From Xanthomonas sacchari (lineage in GTDB: Bacteria > Pseudomonadota > Gammaproteobacteria > Xanthomonadales > Xanthomonadaceae): 64,000 nt of DNA. Every line of letters begins with the position of its first letter. Within the stretch, counting starts at the first letter, position 1. The DNA is taken from positions 806,001 to 870,000 of the forward strand of contig NZ_CP132343.1 in NCBI RefSeq assembly GCF_040529065.1, in the 5' to 3' direction. The position numbers and the translations under genes are program-made. Shown here piece by piece: positions 1 to 8,548 of this stretch. The notes below the pieces were generated by a model that was given only the letters and a program-made list of their open reading frames with translations, was not told the origin of the DNA and did not search any database.

Positions 1-420
1 AACTCGCTGGGTGCACTGTGGGAGGGACTTCAGTCCCGACGCGCAGTTGCGTGGGCGTGGCGTTTGTCTCGAAGGGCGACCCGCGGCGACCGCCGCTGGA
101 TCCTCCGGTCCGCCGTTGCCGCCGTCGCTGCGGGACCGGTGCGACCAAGCGTCTGCGAACGCCCGGTCGCGGCTGAAGCCGCTCCTACGAGGTCGCTTCC
201 ACGCGCGCTTGCGGCGAACTCACTGGGTGCACTGTGGGAGGGACTTCAGTCCCGACGCGCAGCAGCCTGGACGTGGCATTGGCCCCGGAAAGGGCGACCC
301 CGCGGCGACCGCCGCTGGCCCCCCCGGTCCGCCGTTGCCGCCGTCGCTGCGGGACCAGTGCGACCAAGCGTCTGCGAACGCCCGGTCGCGGCTGAAGCCG
401 CCCCTGCGCACCTATTCCTG
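1..420. repeat. Tandem duplication, period 216 bp, with REP-like ends
   Basis: Two diverged copies lie head to tail, starting at about 1 and 217. Both begin with a closely matching stretch around 'gtgggagggacttcagtc' and both end near 'gcggctgaagccgc'. The end motif recurs as inverted-repeat arms near 51650 and 61905, so it looks like a dispersed palindromic element. The stretch lies downstream of pilU, which is read on the minus strand and stops at 452. I see no gene here; the open frames are by-products of high G+C. Confidence 0.75.
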
Positions 421-451
421 CATAAGCGCCGCATTGCTTGCGGCGATGCTC

Positions 452-1591
452 TCAGACGAAGCCGTGGGTGATGCGCGGCGCGGCGCTGGGGCCGCTGTCG
501 TAGTCGGCGTAGGGGTCGTGTTCGCCGCTGCCGCCTTCGGACAGGCGGAACTTCAGGGCCAGGCCGTCGCGCGAGTCGGCCGCGCGCAGCGCTTCCTCCT
601 GCTCGATCTGGCCCTGCTTGACCATGCGGAACAGGCACTGGTCGAAGGTCTCCATGCCGTCCTCCAGCGACTCCTCCATCGCCTGCTTGATCTCGTGGAC
701 CTGCCCGCGCCGCAGCAGGTCGCGGATCATCGGCGTGTTCAGCAGCACTTCCGAGGCCGGCCGGCGGCGGCCGGTGTTGTCCTTGACCAGACGCTGCGAG
801 ATCACTGCGCGCAGGTTCAGCGACAGGTTCATCAACACGTTCTTGTGCGCGCTCTCGGGGAAGAAGTTGAGGATGCGCTCGATGGTCTGGTCGGCGTTGT
901 TGGAGTGCAGGGTGGCCAGACACAGGTGCCCGGTCTCGGCGAAGGCAATGGCCGCCTCCATGGTCTCCGCGTCCAGGATCTCGCCGATCAGGATCACGTC
1001 CGGCGCCTCGCGCATTGCGTTCTTCAGCGCGTTGTGGAAGGCGTGGGTGTCCAGGCCCACCTCGCGCTGGTTGACGATGGACATCTTGTGCTTGTGCAGG
1101 TATTCGATCGGGTCCTCGATGGTGAGGATGTGCCCGGTGGTGGTGCTGTTGCGGTAGTCGATCATCGACGCCAGCGAGGTGGACTTGCCCGAGCCGGTCG
1201 AGCCGACCACCAGGACCAGCCCGCGCGGGGTCATGATCACGTCCTTGAGCACCTGCGGCAGGTGCAGCTCCTCGATGCTGGGGATCTTGCTGCGGATCGC
1301 GCGGATCACCATGCCGACCTCGCCGCGCTGCTTGAACACGTTGACGCGGAAGCGCCCGGCGTCCTGCAGGGCGATGGCCATGTTCAATTCCAGCTCCCGC
1401 TCGAACTGCGGCACCTGGCCCTCGTCCATCAGCGAATAGGCGATCTTCTTGACCATGCCCGGCGGCAGGCCGGTGGCGCCGAGCGGGTACAGCTTGCCTT
1501 CGATCTTGATATAGACCGGTGCTCCTGTGGTCAGGAACATGTCCGAGGCGTTCTTTTCGGTCATCAGCTTCAGGAAATAGCCGATATCCAT
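452..1591 (-). CDS. pilU: Type IV pilus retraction ATPase PilU
   Basis: A 379-residue cytoplasmic hexameric ATPase of the PilT/PilU family that assists retraction of type IV pili in twitching motility. Visible are a Walker A loop GSTGSGKST (about residue 130), an Asp box TIEDPIEY, a Walker B region ILIGEILDAET and a His box TGHLCLATLHSNNA. The start MDIGYFLKLMTEKNASDMF matches the PilU N-terminus; the longer upstream reading frame overlaps the divergent gene and is rejected. Walker B reads GEILD where many relatives have GE-x-RD or GEVRS. A pilT gene is not beside it in this window. It is transcribed away from the DUF4398 gene. Confidence 0.95.
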   Translation of the reverse strand: MDIGYFLKLMTEKNASDMFLTTGAPVYIKIEGKLYPLGATGLPPGMVKKIAYSLMDEGQVPQFERELELNMAIALQDAGRFRVNVFKQRGEVGMVIRAIRSKIPSIEELHLPQVLKDVIMTPRGLVLVVGSTGSGKSTSLASMIDYRNSTTTGHILTIEDPIEYLHKHKMSIVNQREVGLDTHAFHNALKNAMREAPDVILIGEILDAETMEAAIAFAETGHLCLATLHSNNADQTIERILNFFPESAHKNVLMNLSLNLRAVISQRLVKDNTGRRRPASEVLLNTPMIRDLLRRGQVHEIKQAMEESLEDGMETFDQCLFRMVKQGQIEQEEALRAADSRDGLALKFRLSEGGSGEHDPYADYDSGPSAAPRITHGFV

Positions 1592-1690
1592 GCGCAATGG
1601 TTCCCCAACAATCCGCAATCGCCCGTTGCAAGCGCGCCACAGGCTTCCGACAATGGCCGTGATCGACGTCTCCGTCCACGGCCCCCCTAG

Positions 1691-2083
1691 ATGAAAACTA
1701 GCTTCGCACACTTCCGTTGTCAGCAGTATGTGATGGCCTGCGCATTGGCGTTGTTCGCCGCGCCGGCCGCGTTCGCCCAGGTGGCCTCGCCGGAGTTGCT
1801 GGCCGCGCAGCAGGCGGTGCAGCGTGCGATCCAGGCCGATGCCGACCAGTACGCGCCGGACCTGCTGGCCAGCGCCCGCCAGGGCCTGGAGCAGGCGCAG
1901 CAGGCCGAACTCGACCGCCGCCAGCGCAAGACCGCGCCGCAGCTGGCGCTGCGCGTGGCCGCCGATGCCGACCTGGCGCGCGCGCGCAGCGAGGAGGCGG
2001 TGGCCAATGCGCAACTGAAGCAGCGCCAGGCCGAGGTGGCCCAACTGCAACAGACCCTGGGCACCGGGGAGGGCCGTCCATGA
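1691..2083 (+). CDS. DUF4398-type periplasmic protein
   Basis: A 130-residue protein with an N-terminal signal peptide (hydrophobic MACALALFAAPAAFA, cleavage likely after AFAQ) and an Ala/Gln/Arg-rich helical body typical of DUF4398 proteins, which are often annotated as lipoproteins or coiled-coil envelope proteins. The function is unknown. The stop codon overlaps the ATG of the next gene (ATGA at 2080-2083), so the two are translationally coupled. It is divergent from pilU, with about 100 bp between the starts. The pairing with an OmpA-like gene suggests an envelope or peptidoglycan-linked role; this is inference. Confidence 0.75.
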   Translation: MKTSFAHFRCQQYVMACALALFAAPAAFAQVASPELLAAQQAVQRAIQADADQYAPDLLASARQGLEQAQQAELDRRQRKTAPQLALRVAADADLARARSEEAVANAQLKQRQAEVAQLQQTLGTGEGRP

Positions 2084-2973
2084 GCCGCGCCCTGCACGGA
2101 ATGCGCCGCCTGGCCCTGCTGGCGTTGCTGCTGGCGCCGCTGGGGGCGATGGCCGCCGACGACCCGGAACTGGCCGTGCTCAACCAGCGCCTGGTGGCAC
2201 TGCAGGCCGATCCGCTGAACGCCGATGTCGCCGCCTACGAACGCCTACAGGCGCAGCAGGCGGTGGCCAACTTCGCCAACGCCAAGCGCAAGGAGCGCGA
2301 CGAGGCGCGCTACCTGGCCGAGCGCCGGGTCGAGATCGCCGAGACCATGGCCCGCGCTGAAATCGCCCGGCGCCAGGTCGACCAGTTGGAGAAGACCCGC
2401 AGCGACCTGCTGATCGAGGCCAGCCGCCGCGAGGCCGCGCGGGCTCGTCAGGAAGCCGAGCGCCTGCGCGTGCAGGCGCAGATCCAGGCCGAGGAAGCCG
2501 AGAATCTGCGCCAGGCCGCCGAGGCCGAACAGGCGGCGCGCGCGGATGCCGATGCGGCCCTGGCCAGCGTGGCCGGACAGCAGACCGCCAAGCTCAGCGC
2601 CGCGCAGCAGAAGTCGGCCAAGCTGGCGCGCGAGGAGGCCGAACTGGTCGCCGGCACCAAGCTGCCGGCCTCGCGCTTCGAGACCCGCGGGGAGGTCTTC
2701 ACCTTCTCCGGCGCGGCCTTCGGCGCCGGCAAGGCGGCGCTCTCGGGCGACGCCACGAACCAGGCCAAGGCCCTGTCGCAATACCTGCAGATCAGCAAGG
2801 GCAAGGTGCGGATCGAGGCCTACGACACCGACGCCGGCGTGGCCCAGAAGCGCGCCGATGCCTTGCGCGCGGCGCTGGTCAGCGGCGGCGTGCCCGCCAA
2901 CCGGATGCAGGCGGTTGGCAAGAAGGGGGCGTCGACCAAGGCCCGCTCGGCCGAAGTTGTGATCGCGCCCTAA
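2080..2973 (+). CDS. OmpA-like C-terminal domain protein with long coiled coil
   Basis: A 297-residue envelope protein. An N-terminal hydrophobic stretch (LALLALLLAPLGAMAA) is a signal peptide. Residues about 30-200 are an Ala/Arg/Glu/Gln-rich coiled coil. The C-terminal about 95 residues resemble a divergent OmpA-like domain (KVRIEAYDTDAG...RADALRAALVSGGVP...), which in this family binds peptidoglycan. The canonical OmpA Asp and Arg ligands cannot be confirmed by eye. It overlaps the DUF4398 gene by 4 bp. Together they look like a two-gene envelope operon of unknown task. Confidence 0.75.
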   Translation: MSRALHGMRRLALLALLLAPLGAMAADDPELAVLNQRLVALQADPLNADVAAYERLQAQQAVANFANAKRKERDEARYLAERRVEIAETMARAEIARRQVDQLEKTRSDLLIEASRREAARARQEAERLRVQAQIQAEEAENLRQAAEAEQAARADADAALASVAGQQTAKLSAAQQKSAKLAREEAELVAGTKLPASRFETRGEVFTFSGAAFGAGKAALSGDATNQAKALSQYLQISKGKVRIEAYDTDAGVAQKRADALRAALVSGGVPANRMQAVGKKGASTKARSAEVVIAP

Positions 2974-3306
2974 GTGCGTCGTGCCCTGCGCCCAGGCGTT
3001 TAACGGGGTTTTTCCCTGGGCCTGAGCGCCGAGCAACTGAATGCGGCAAAGCGGGCCTGCTTCTCTTGTCCGCGACGGTAGGGAAGCGTAGGGTCGGTAG
3101 TCCAGGCGGCACTCCCGCCGCCTGGTGCCAACGGAGGAGTCCGAGCCGATGACGCAGTGGCGCGCACCGCAATCCGACGTCGCAGGAACCGCGGTTCCAG
3201 GCGTTGTGGCGGTGCAGCCGGCGGCTCGCGCGCTTCCGCTCCCAGGCAACGCCCCGTGCCGCAGCGGCCGGGGCGTTCTTGTTTCCAGCTGAAGGAGGCT
3301 ATTCCT
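2974..3306. other. Intergenic stretch with hairpins
   Basis: A 333-bp gap. It holds a gcccagg/cctgggc hairpin (2990-3021), a 14-bp perfect palindrome ggaaccgcggttcc at 3185-3198 and a gccccg/cggggc stem (3251-3274) followed by a T-containing run. The last could be a terminator or part of the leader of the DUF465 gene. A short open frame is listed separately. Confidence 0.4.
3149..3292 (+). CDS. Possible 47-residue small ORF
   Basis: An ATG at 3149 follows a GGAGG at 3133-3137 (11-nt spacing). The frame encodes MTQWRAPQSDVAGTAVPG... and stops at the TGA that immediately precedes the AAGGAGG of the next gene. I recognise no family. The composition is Pro/Ala/Val/Arg-rich, as chance frames in high-G+C DNA often are, but the ribosome-binding site and the position just ahead of a conserved small gene would fit a leader peptide. 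Weakly supported. Confidence 0.2.
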   Translation: MTQWRAPQSDVAGTAVPGVVAVQPAARALPLPGNAPCRSGRGVLVSS

Positions 3307-3525
3307 ATGTTCGAAGGGCAACCGCAGACCGAAATCGACGCGTTGATCAAGTCCGATCCGGAGTTCAAGCAGCTCTACCAGCGCCACAAGACCTTGGACA
3401 AGAAGTGCATGGACGCCGAGCTCGGCGTGCTGCCGATCGACGATGTCACCCTGGCGCAGATGAAGCGCGAAAAGCTCGCCGCCAAGGAAAAGCTGCTGCG
3501 CCTTTACGAGCAGAAGCCGCACTGA
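3307..3525 (+). CDS. DUF465 (YdcH-family) small protein
   Basis: A 72-residue, charged, helical protein (MFEGQPQTEIDALIKSDPEF...). It matches the length and pattern of the DUF465/YdcH family: an acidic N-terminus, a central K-x2-D region and the ending DVTLAQMKREKLAAKEKL. The family has no established function. The start is well fixed by an excellent AAGGAGG at 3292-3298, 8 nt before the ATG. A strong Rho-independent terminator follows at 3601-3623, so this is a monocistronic unit ahead of the cystathionine beta-synthase gene. Confidence 0.85.
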   Translation: MFEGQPQTEIDALIKSDPEFKQLYQRHKTLDKKCMDAELGVLPIDDVTLAQMKREKLAAKEKLLRLYEQKPH

Positions 3526-3600
3526 CCGTACTATTCCCTCTTGTCGCGGGCGGTGGCTGGCCTCCTCGTCGGCTTGCCACCGTCCGCGTCATCCCCTCCG

Positions 3601-3623
3601 AAAGCCGCGACCGCGGCTTTTTT
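3601..3623 (+). terminator. Rho-independent terminator after DUF465 gene
   Basis: An aaagccgc/gcggcttt stem with a 4-nt loop is followed by six Ts, 75 bp after the stop codon. Confidence 0.8.
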
Positions 3624-3644
3624 CGTCCCTGCGGCGCGCATTCT

Positions 3645-3673
3645 CTGACTTTCCCTCCCCGAGCGCGGATAAT
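3645..3673 (+). promoter_or_regulatory. Candidate sigma-70 promoter for cystathionine beta-synthase
   Basis: A -35-like CTGACT (3645-3650) and a -10 GATAAT (3668-3673) are separated by 17 bp, with the gene start at 3716. The match is 4/6 and 5/6 to consensus. Confidence 0.45.
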
Positions 3674-3715
3674 GCCCGGTCCAGCCGCTGCCGCGGCGCG
3701 ACGCATTCGGACCCG

Positions 3716-5086
3716 ATGGCCATTCACTCCTCCGTACTCGACCTGATCGGCGACACCCCCATCGTCAAGGCCAGCAAGCTCGACACCGGTGTGTGCGAGC
3801 TGTACCTGAAGCTGGAAAGCGCCAATCCCGGCGGTTCGATCAAGGACCGCATCGGCCTGTCGATGATCGAGGCGGCCGAGCGCCGCGGCGACCTCAAGCC
3901 CGGTGCGGTGCTGGTCGAGGGCACCGCCGGCAATACCGGCATCGGCCTGGCCCTGGTCGCCCAGCAGAAGGGCTACAAGCTGATCCTGGTGGTCCCGGAC
4001 AAGATGAGCCGGGAGAAGATCTTCAACCTCAAGGCGATGGGCGCCGAGGTGGTGCTGACCCGCTCCGACGTGGCCAAGGGCCACCCCGAGTACTACCAGG
4101 ATCTGGCCGCGCGCATCGCCGCCGAGACCCCGGGGGCCTACTTCATCAACCAGTTCGGCAACCCCGACAACCCGGCCGCGCACGAGTTCGGCACCGGCCC
4201 GGAGATCCTGCGGCAGATGGACGGCCGGCTGGACGCGATCGTGTTCGGCTGCGGCAGCTCCGGCACCATGACCGGCCTGTCGCGCGCCTTCGCCGCCGCC
4301 TCGCCGCACACCGAACTGGTGCTGGCCGATCCGGTCGGCTCGATCCTGACCGAGTACATCGAGCAGGGCACGGTCAGCGAGAAGTCCGGCAGCTGGCTGG
4401 TGGAGGGCATCGGCGAGGACTTCCTGCCGGCGATCTCCGATTTCAGCCGGGTCAAGAAGGCCTATTCGATCAGCGACGCCGAGAGCTTCCACACCGCGCG
4501 CGAGCTGCTGGCCAAGGAGGGCATCCTCGGCGGCTCCTCCACCGGCACCCTGCTGGCGGCGGCGTTGAAGTACTGCCGCGCGCAGACCGAACCCAAGCGG
4601 GTGCTGGTGTTCGTCTGCGACACCGGCAACAAGTACCTGTCGAAGATGTACAACGACTACTGGATGCTGGACAACGGCTTCCTGGAGCGCCCGCAGCACG
4701 GCGACCTGCGCGACCTGATCCTGCGCCCGTACAGCCAGCGCGACACCGTGGTGGTCGGCCCCAAGGACCTGCTGACCACCGCCTACCAGCGCATGAAGCT
4801 GTACGACGTGTCGCAGCTGCCGGTGATGGAAGGCGACCAACTGGTCGGTATCGTCGACGAAAGCGACGTCTTATTGCATGTATATGGCGACGAAGCGCGG
4901 TTCCGCGACCCCGTGGCCACGGCGATGGTTAGCAAGCTCGACCGGCTCGACGTCAAATCGCCCATCGAGGCCCTGCTGCCGGTGTTCGACCGCGGCCAGG
5001 TCGCCATCGTGATGAACGAGGGCGCCTTCCTGGGCCTGATCACCCGGATCGACCTGCTCAACTACCTGCGCCGCCGGGTGCAGTAA
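3716..5086 (+). CDS. Cystathionine beta-synthase (PLP enzyme with CBS domains)
   Basis: A 456-residue cytoplasmic enzyme of transsulfuration: L-serine (or O-acetylserine) plus homocysteine gives cystathionine. The N-terminal PLP fold-type II domain (1 to about 330) shows the Schiff-base lysine in NPGGSIKDRIG, the phosphate loop EGTAGNTGIG and the PLP-pyridine loop GGSSTGTL. Two C-terminal CBS domains (about 340-456, QLPVMEGDQLVGIVDESDVL) may bind adenosyl ligands. It is followed at a short distance by the gamma-synthase/lyase gene, so the pair interconverts homocysteine and cysteine. Strict cysteine synthase activity cannot be excluded by eye, but length and CBS domains favour this call. Confidence 0.92.
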   Translation: MAIHSSVLDLIGDTPIVKASKLDTGVCELYLKLESANPGGSIKDRIGLSMIEAAERRGDLKPGAVLVEGTAGNTGIGLALVAQQKGYKLILVVPDKMSREKIFNLKAMGAEVVLTRSDVAKGHPEYYQDLAARIAAETPGAYFINQFGNPDNPAAHEFGTGPEILRQMDGRLDAIVFGCGSSGTMTGLSRAFAAASPHTELVLADPVGSILTEYIEQGTVSEKSGSWLVEGIGEDFLPAISDFSRVKKAYSISDAESFHTARELLAKEGILGGSSTGTLLAAALKYCRAQTEPKRVLVFVCDTGNKYLSKMYNDYWMLDNGFLERPQHGDLRDLILRPYSQRDTVVVGPKDLLTTAYQRMKLYDVSQLPVMEGDQLVGIVDESDVLLHVYGDEARFRDPVATAMVSKLDRLDVKSPIEALLPVFDRGQVAIVMNEGAFLGLITRIDLLNYLRRRVQ

Positions 5087-5091
5087 TCCCT

Positions 5092-5143
5092 GCGGTCGGC
5101 GCGGCCCCGCTGCATGGGGCCGTTCAGACCGCGCTGCTAGAAT
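5092..5143 (+). promoter_or_regulatory. Nested hairpin and TAGAAT -10 element before metB
   Basis: An inner cggcccc/ggggccg stem (5102-5122) sits inside an outer gcggtc/gaccgc pairing (5092-5097 and 5127-5132). It is followed by TAGAAT at 5138-5143, 26 bp before the metB ATG. No clear -35 was identified. It may end the upstream transcript and restart the next one. Confidence 0.35.
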
Positions 5144-5168
5144 CACGCCCCTTTTCCGGTAACCCTTC

Positions 5169-6353
5169 ATGACGGACAACACGTCGAACCCCCATGGCGA
5201 CAGCGCTGCGCTGGCGCTGGCGACCCTGGCCATCCATGGCGGACAGCACCCGGACCCGACCACCGGCGCGGTGATGCCGCCGATCTACGCGACCTCCACC
5301 TACGCCCAGTCCAGCCCCGGCGAGCACCAGGGCTTCGAGTACTCGCGCACCCACAACCCGACCCGCTTCGCCTACGAGCGCTGCGTGGCGGCCCTGGAGG
5401 GCGGCAGCCGCGGCTTCGCCTTCGCCTCCGGCATGGCCGCCACCGCCACGGTGATCGAGCTGCTGGACAGCGGCAGCCACGTGATCGCGATGGACGACCT
5501 GTACGGCGGCAGCTACCGGCTGTTCGAGCGCGTGCGCAAGCGCACCGCCGCGCTGGAGTTCGGTTTCGTCGATCTGACCGACCCGGCTGCATTCGAGGCG
5601 GCGATCCGCCCGACCACCAAGATGGTGTGGATCGAGACCCCGACCAATCCGATGCTGAAGATCGTCGATATCGCGGCGATCGCCGCGATCGCGCGCAAGC
5701 ACGGCTTGCTGGTGGTGGTCGACAACACCTTCGCCTCGCCGCTGCTGCAGCGGCCGCTGGCGCTGGGCGCGGACATCGTGGTGCATTCGGCGACCAAGTA
5801 CCTCAACGGCCACTCGGACATGGTCGGCGGCATGGCCGTGGTCGGCGACAACGCCGAGCTGGCCGAGCAACTGGCCTTCCTGCAGAACTCGGTGGGCGGC
5901 GTGCAGGGCCCGTTCGACAGCTTCCTGGCCCTGCGCGGGCTGAAGACCCTGCCGCTGCGCATGCGCGCGCACTGCGACAACGCCCTGGCGCTGGCGCAGT
6001 GGCTGGAAACGCACCCGGCGGTGGAGAAGGTGATCTACCCGGGCCTGCCCTCGCACCCGCAGCACGCCCTGGCCGGCCGGCAGATGGCCGGCTACGGCGG
6101 CATCGTCTCGATCGTGCTCAAGCGTGGCTTCGGCGCGGCCAAGCGCTTCTGCGAACGCACCCGCCTGTTCACCCTGGCCGAATCGCTCGGCGGCGTCGAA
6201 AGCCTAGTCAACCATCCTGCGGTCATGACCCATGCCTCGGTGCCGGTCGCGCGGCGCGAGCAGCTCGGCATCAGCGATGCGCTGGTGCGGCTGAGCGTGG
6301 GGGTGGAGGATGTGGGGGATTTGCGCCACGACCTGGAACGCGCGCTGACATGA
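5169..6353 (+). CDS. metB: Cystathionine gamma-synthase/gamma-lyase, left border of the LPS locus
   Basis: A 394-residue Cys/Met-metabolism PLP enzyme (fold type I). The PLP lysine lies in HSATKYLNGHSD and the cofactor region in FASGMAATA; SLGGVESLVNHPA near the C-terminus is typical of the family. Gamma-synthase and gamma-lyase cannot be told apart by eye. In Xanthomonas this gene is the conserved left boundary of the variable LPS locus, and only 24 bp separate its stop from the first glycosyltransferase gene, so read-through into the O-antigen operon is possible. Confidence 0.92.
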   Translation: MTDNTSNPHGDSAALALATLAIHGGQHPDPTTGAVMPPIYATSTYAQSSPGEHQGFEYSRTHNPTRFAYERCVAALEGGSRGFAFASGMAATATVIELLDSGSHVIAMDDLYGGSYRLFERVRKRTAALEFGFVDLTDPAAFEAAIRPTTKMVWIETPTNPMLKIVDIAAIAAIARKHGLLVVVDNTFASPLLQRPLALGADIVVHSATKYLNGHSDMVGGMAVVGDNAELAEQLAFLQNSVGGVQGPFDSFLALRGLKTLPLRMRAHCDNALALAQWLETHPAVEKVIYPGLPSHPQHALAGRQMAGYGGIVSIVLKRGFGAAKRFCERTRLFTLAESLGGVESLVNHPAVMTHASVPVARREQLGISDALVRLSVGVEDVGDLRHDLERALT

Positions 6354-6377
6354 GCGCGTGGCGGTGGAGCCCCTCCG

Positions 6378-7769
6378 GTGAATGATCTTCGCCGGCGCGG
6401 GCCGAAAGGCCTGCTATTGCTCAATCTATCTGCCTGGATCAGGCAGCGTAGCGGGCTGGGCGTGCTTTATCGTAAGTTGCCACTTTCCTGGCGTGTTGGC
6501 GCCGCTCGGCTGCTGTCGGCACCGTCCGCCGAGAGCGCGCGTTTCGCGCGTACGCCTGCATGGGATATCCCGTTACCATCGGTGGTCGCTGGCCCAGTCG
6601 CACCGACGCAGGCGGCTGCTGGCCCGGGGGTGAATATTCTTGGCTATGTCCGAGGACAGTTCGGCCTGGGCGAGAGCCTGCGCATGTACGCGCGGGCGCT
6701 GATCGAGGCTGGGGTGCCGGTGCGCTTGTTTGATATCGACCTGGGCCTGCCGCATGGTTGGGACGACCACAGTTTGGATGCGTGGATTGGCGATAATCTG
6801 CCATATTCAATCAGTATTATGTTTGTTAATCCGGATTATCTGGAGCGCGCACTCGAGCTCGTGGGCGTCGAGCGTCTCTCGGGAAAATATTTGATAGCCT
6901 GCTGGTTCTGGGAGCTTCAGCGCGTCCCGGAGGCTTGGCTTCCCGCAATTGGCTTGGTCGACGAAATCATGGTCGCCAGTCGCTTCATTGAAGATGCATT
7001 CTCCAGGATCACTGACAAGCCGATCTTGCGCGCACCCCAGCCATTGTCGGCCATTGGCGACAGCGGTCTGCAACGCGCAGATTTTGGGCTTGAAGAAGGC
7101 AAATTCATCTTCCTGACGACCTTCGACTTCAACTCCTGGGTTGAGCGCAAGAATCCCTATGCCGCGATTGCGGCGTTCAAGCATGCGTTTCCAAAGGGGC
7201 GTGATGATGTACGCCTACTGGTGAAATCCAGCAATGGCTATCGTCACCAAGATTGGTTTCGGCGCTTGCTCAACGAGGCGGCGACCGACCCGCGGATCAT
7301 CGTGCGCGACGAAGTGATTGATCGCGCTCATGTTTATGCCTTGCAGCGCTGCTGCGATGCGTATGTCTCGCTGCATCGGGCCGAGGGCTTCGGTTTGGGG
7401 TTGGCGGAGTGCATGGCGATGGGTAAGCCGGTGATTGCGACAGCCTGGTCGGGTAACCTGGACTTCATGGAGACGGGCAACGCGATGCTTGTGGGATATC
7501 GGCTCGTGCCCGTGCGCGAGGGCGAGTATCCACACGAGCCAGGCGATGTTTGGGCCGAACCCAGCGTGGAAGAGGCGGCCGCGTTCATGCAAAGGCTTGC
7601 CGACAACCCAGCCGAAGCAATGGAAATCGGGCGGCGTGCGGCGAAGTCCGTTGGTGCACTTCTTTCGCCGCAGCGCGCTGCCCTCGCCATCGAGACTCGC
7701 TTGCGCGAACTTGCCGCCGGTCCGGCGATACATTCTTATTACGATACGGATACCTCATGTCATCATTGA
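6378..7769 (+). CDS. Family GT4-type glycosyltransferase
   Basis: A 463-residue predicted cytoplasmic glycosyltransferase of GT-B fold. After a poorly conserved N-terminal about 85 residues, NILGYVRGQFGLGESLRMYA begins the acceptor-side Rossmann domain. The donor-side domain has the E-x7-E signature EGFGLGLAE (about residue 335) followed by GKPVIATAWSGN. The start is a GTG with GGAG 8 nt upstream; the stop overlaps the start of wzm. As first gene of the exporter operon it probably adds a sugar to the lipid-linked O-antigen primer or repeat. Donor and linkage cannot be read from the sequence. Confidence 0.85.
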   Translation: MNDLRRRGPKGLLLLNLSAWIRQRSGLGVLYRKLPLSWRVGAARLLSAPSAESARFARTPAWDIPLPSVVAGPVAPTQAAAGPGVNILGYVRGQFGLGESLRMYARALIEAGVPVRLFDIDLGLPHGWDDHSLDAWIGDNLPYSISIMFVNPDYLERALELVGVERLSGKYLIACWFWELQRVPEAWLPAIGLVDEIMVASRFIEDAFSRITDKPILRAPQPLSAIGDSGLQRADFGLEEGKFIFLTTFDFNSWVERKNPYAAIAAFKHAFPKGRDDVRLLVKSSNGYRHQDWFRRLLNEAATDPRIIVRDEVIDRAHVYALQRCCDAYVSLHRAEGFGLGLAECMAMGKPVIATAWSGNLDFMETGNAMLVGYRLVPVREGEYPHEPGDVWAEPSVEEAAAFMQRLADNPAEAMEIGRRAAKSVGALLSPQRAALAIETRLRELAAGPAIHSYYDTDTSCHH

Positions 7770-8548
7770 TTGCGGCAGCATGGCGTTACCGGGGCTTCAT
7801 CGCCTCGTCGATCGCCAACGATTTCCGCTCCAGGCTTGCACGTAGCAAGCTGGGCACCCTCTGGATCGTGCTGCAGCCATTGGCGCAGGCATTGATTTTC
7901 GCGGTCGTGCTGTCGAATGTCCTCGCGGCCAAGCTGCCTGGCGTCGACAATCGCTTCGCTTTCGCGGTGTACCTGCTTTCTGGTCTCTTGTGCTGGTCCG
8001 CTTTCGCCGAGATCGTGCAGCGTTGCCTCACCGTTTTCATCGACAATGGCTCGCTGCTCAAAAAGATGCAGTTTCCGCGGATCAGTTTGCCGTTGGTCGC
8101 GGTCGGTTCGGCACTGGTCACGAACGTCGCCTTGCTCGCCGTCATCTTGGTGCTGGTGCCGATCTTGGGCGTCTCGCTGACACCGGCGCTGCTGTGGTTG
8201 CCCTTGTTGCTGCTGATCAACGTCGCATTGGCGACCGGAGTCGGCCTGCTCCTCGGTACGCTCAACGTGTTTGCACGCGACATCGGCCAGATCATGGCGG
8301 TGGTGATGCAGTTCTGGTTCTGGATGACGCCGATTGCGTATCCCGCACAGGTCGTTCCTGAAAGGTTCCAGGCGATCCTGCGACTCAATCCTGTCGCCGC
8401 ACTGGCGACTGGATACCACGACATCTTCCTTTATGGTCGTGCGCCGCAGAACTCGCTTGTCTATCCGGCCGTTTGTGCATTGGTCGCACTGGCGCTTTCG
8501 TTTTTCGTTTTTCGGCGCGCTTCGGCCGAGATGGTGGATGCGCTATGA
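7757..8548 (+). CDS. wzm: O-antigen ABC exporter permease Wzm
   Basis: A 263-residue ABC-2-type inner-membrane permease with six predicted membrane segments (for example LIFAVVLSNVLAAKL, NVALLAVILVLVPILG, LLLLINVALATGVGLLLG) and the cytoplasmic N-terminal motif RSRLARSKLGTLW. With Wzt it exports undecaprenyl-diphosphate-linked O-polysaccharide to the periplasm for ligation to lipid A-core. It overlaps the upstream glycosyltransferase gene by 13 bp and the wzt gene by 4 bp (ATGA). There is no Wzy/Wzx pair in the operon, so assembly is by the ABC-transporter-dependent route. Confidence 0.93.
   Translation: MSSLIAAAWRYRGFIASSIANDFRSRLARSKLGTLWIVLQPLAQALIFAVVLSNVLAAKLPGVDNRFAFAVYLLSGLLCWSAFAEIVQRCLTVFIDNGSLLKKMQFPRISLPLVAVGSALVTNVALLAVILVLVPILGVSLTPALLWLPLLLLINVALATGVGLLLGTLNVFARDIGQIMAVVMQFWFWMTPIAYPAQVVPERFQAILRLNPVAALATGYHDIFLYGRAPQNSLVYPAVCALVALALSFFVFRRASAEMVDAL

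Noticed and set aside
11-1690. 559-codon plus-strand frame over the repeat and pilU
   Set aside because: It is antisense to PilU, which has all ATPase motifs; the first part is repeat DNA.
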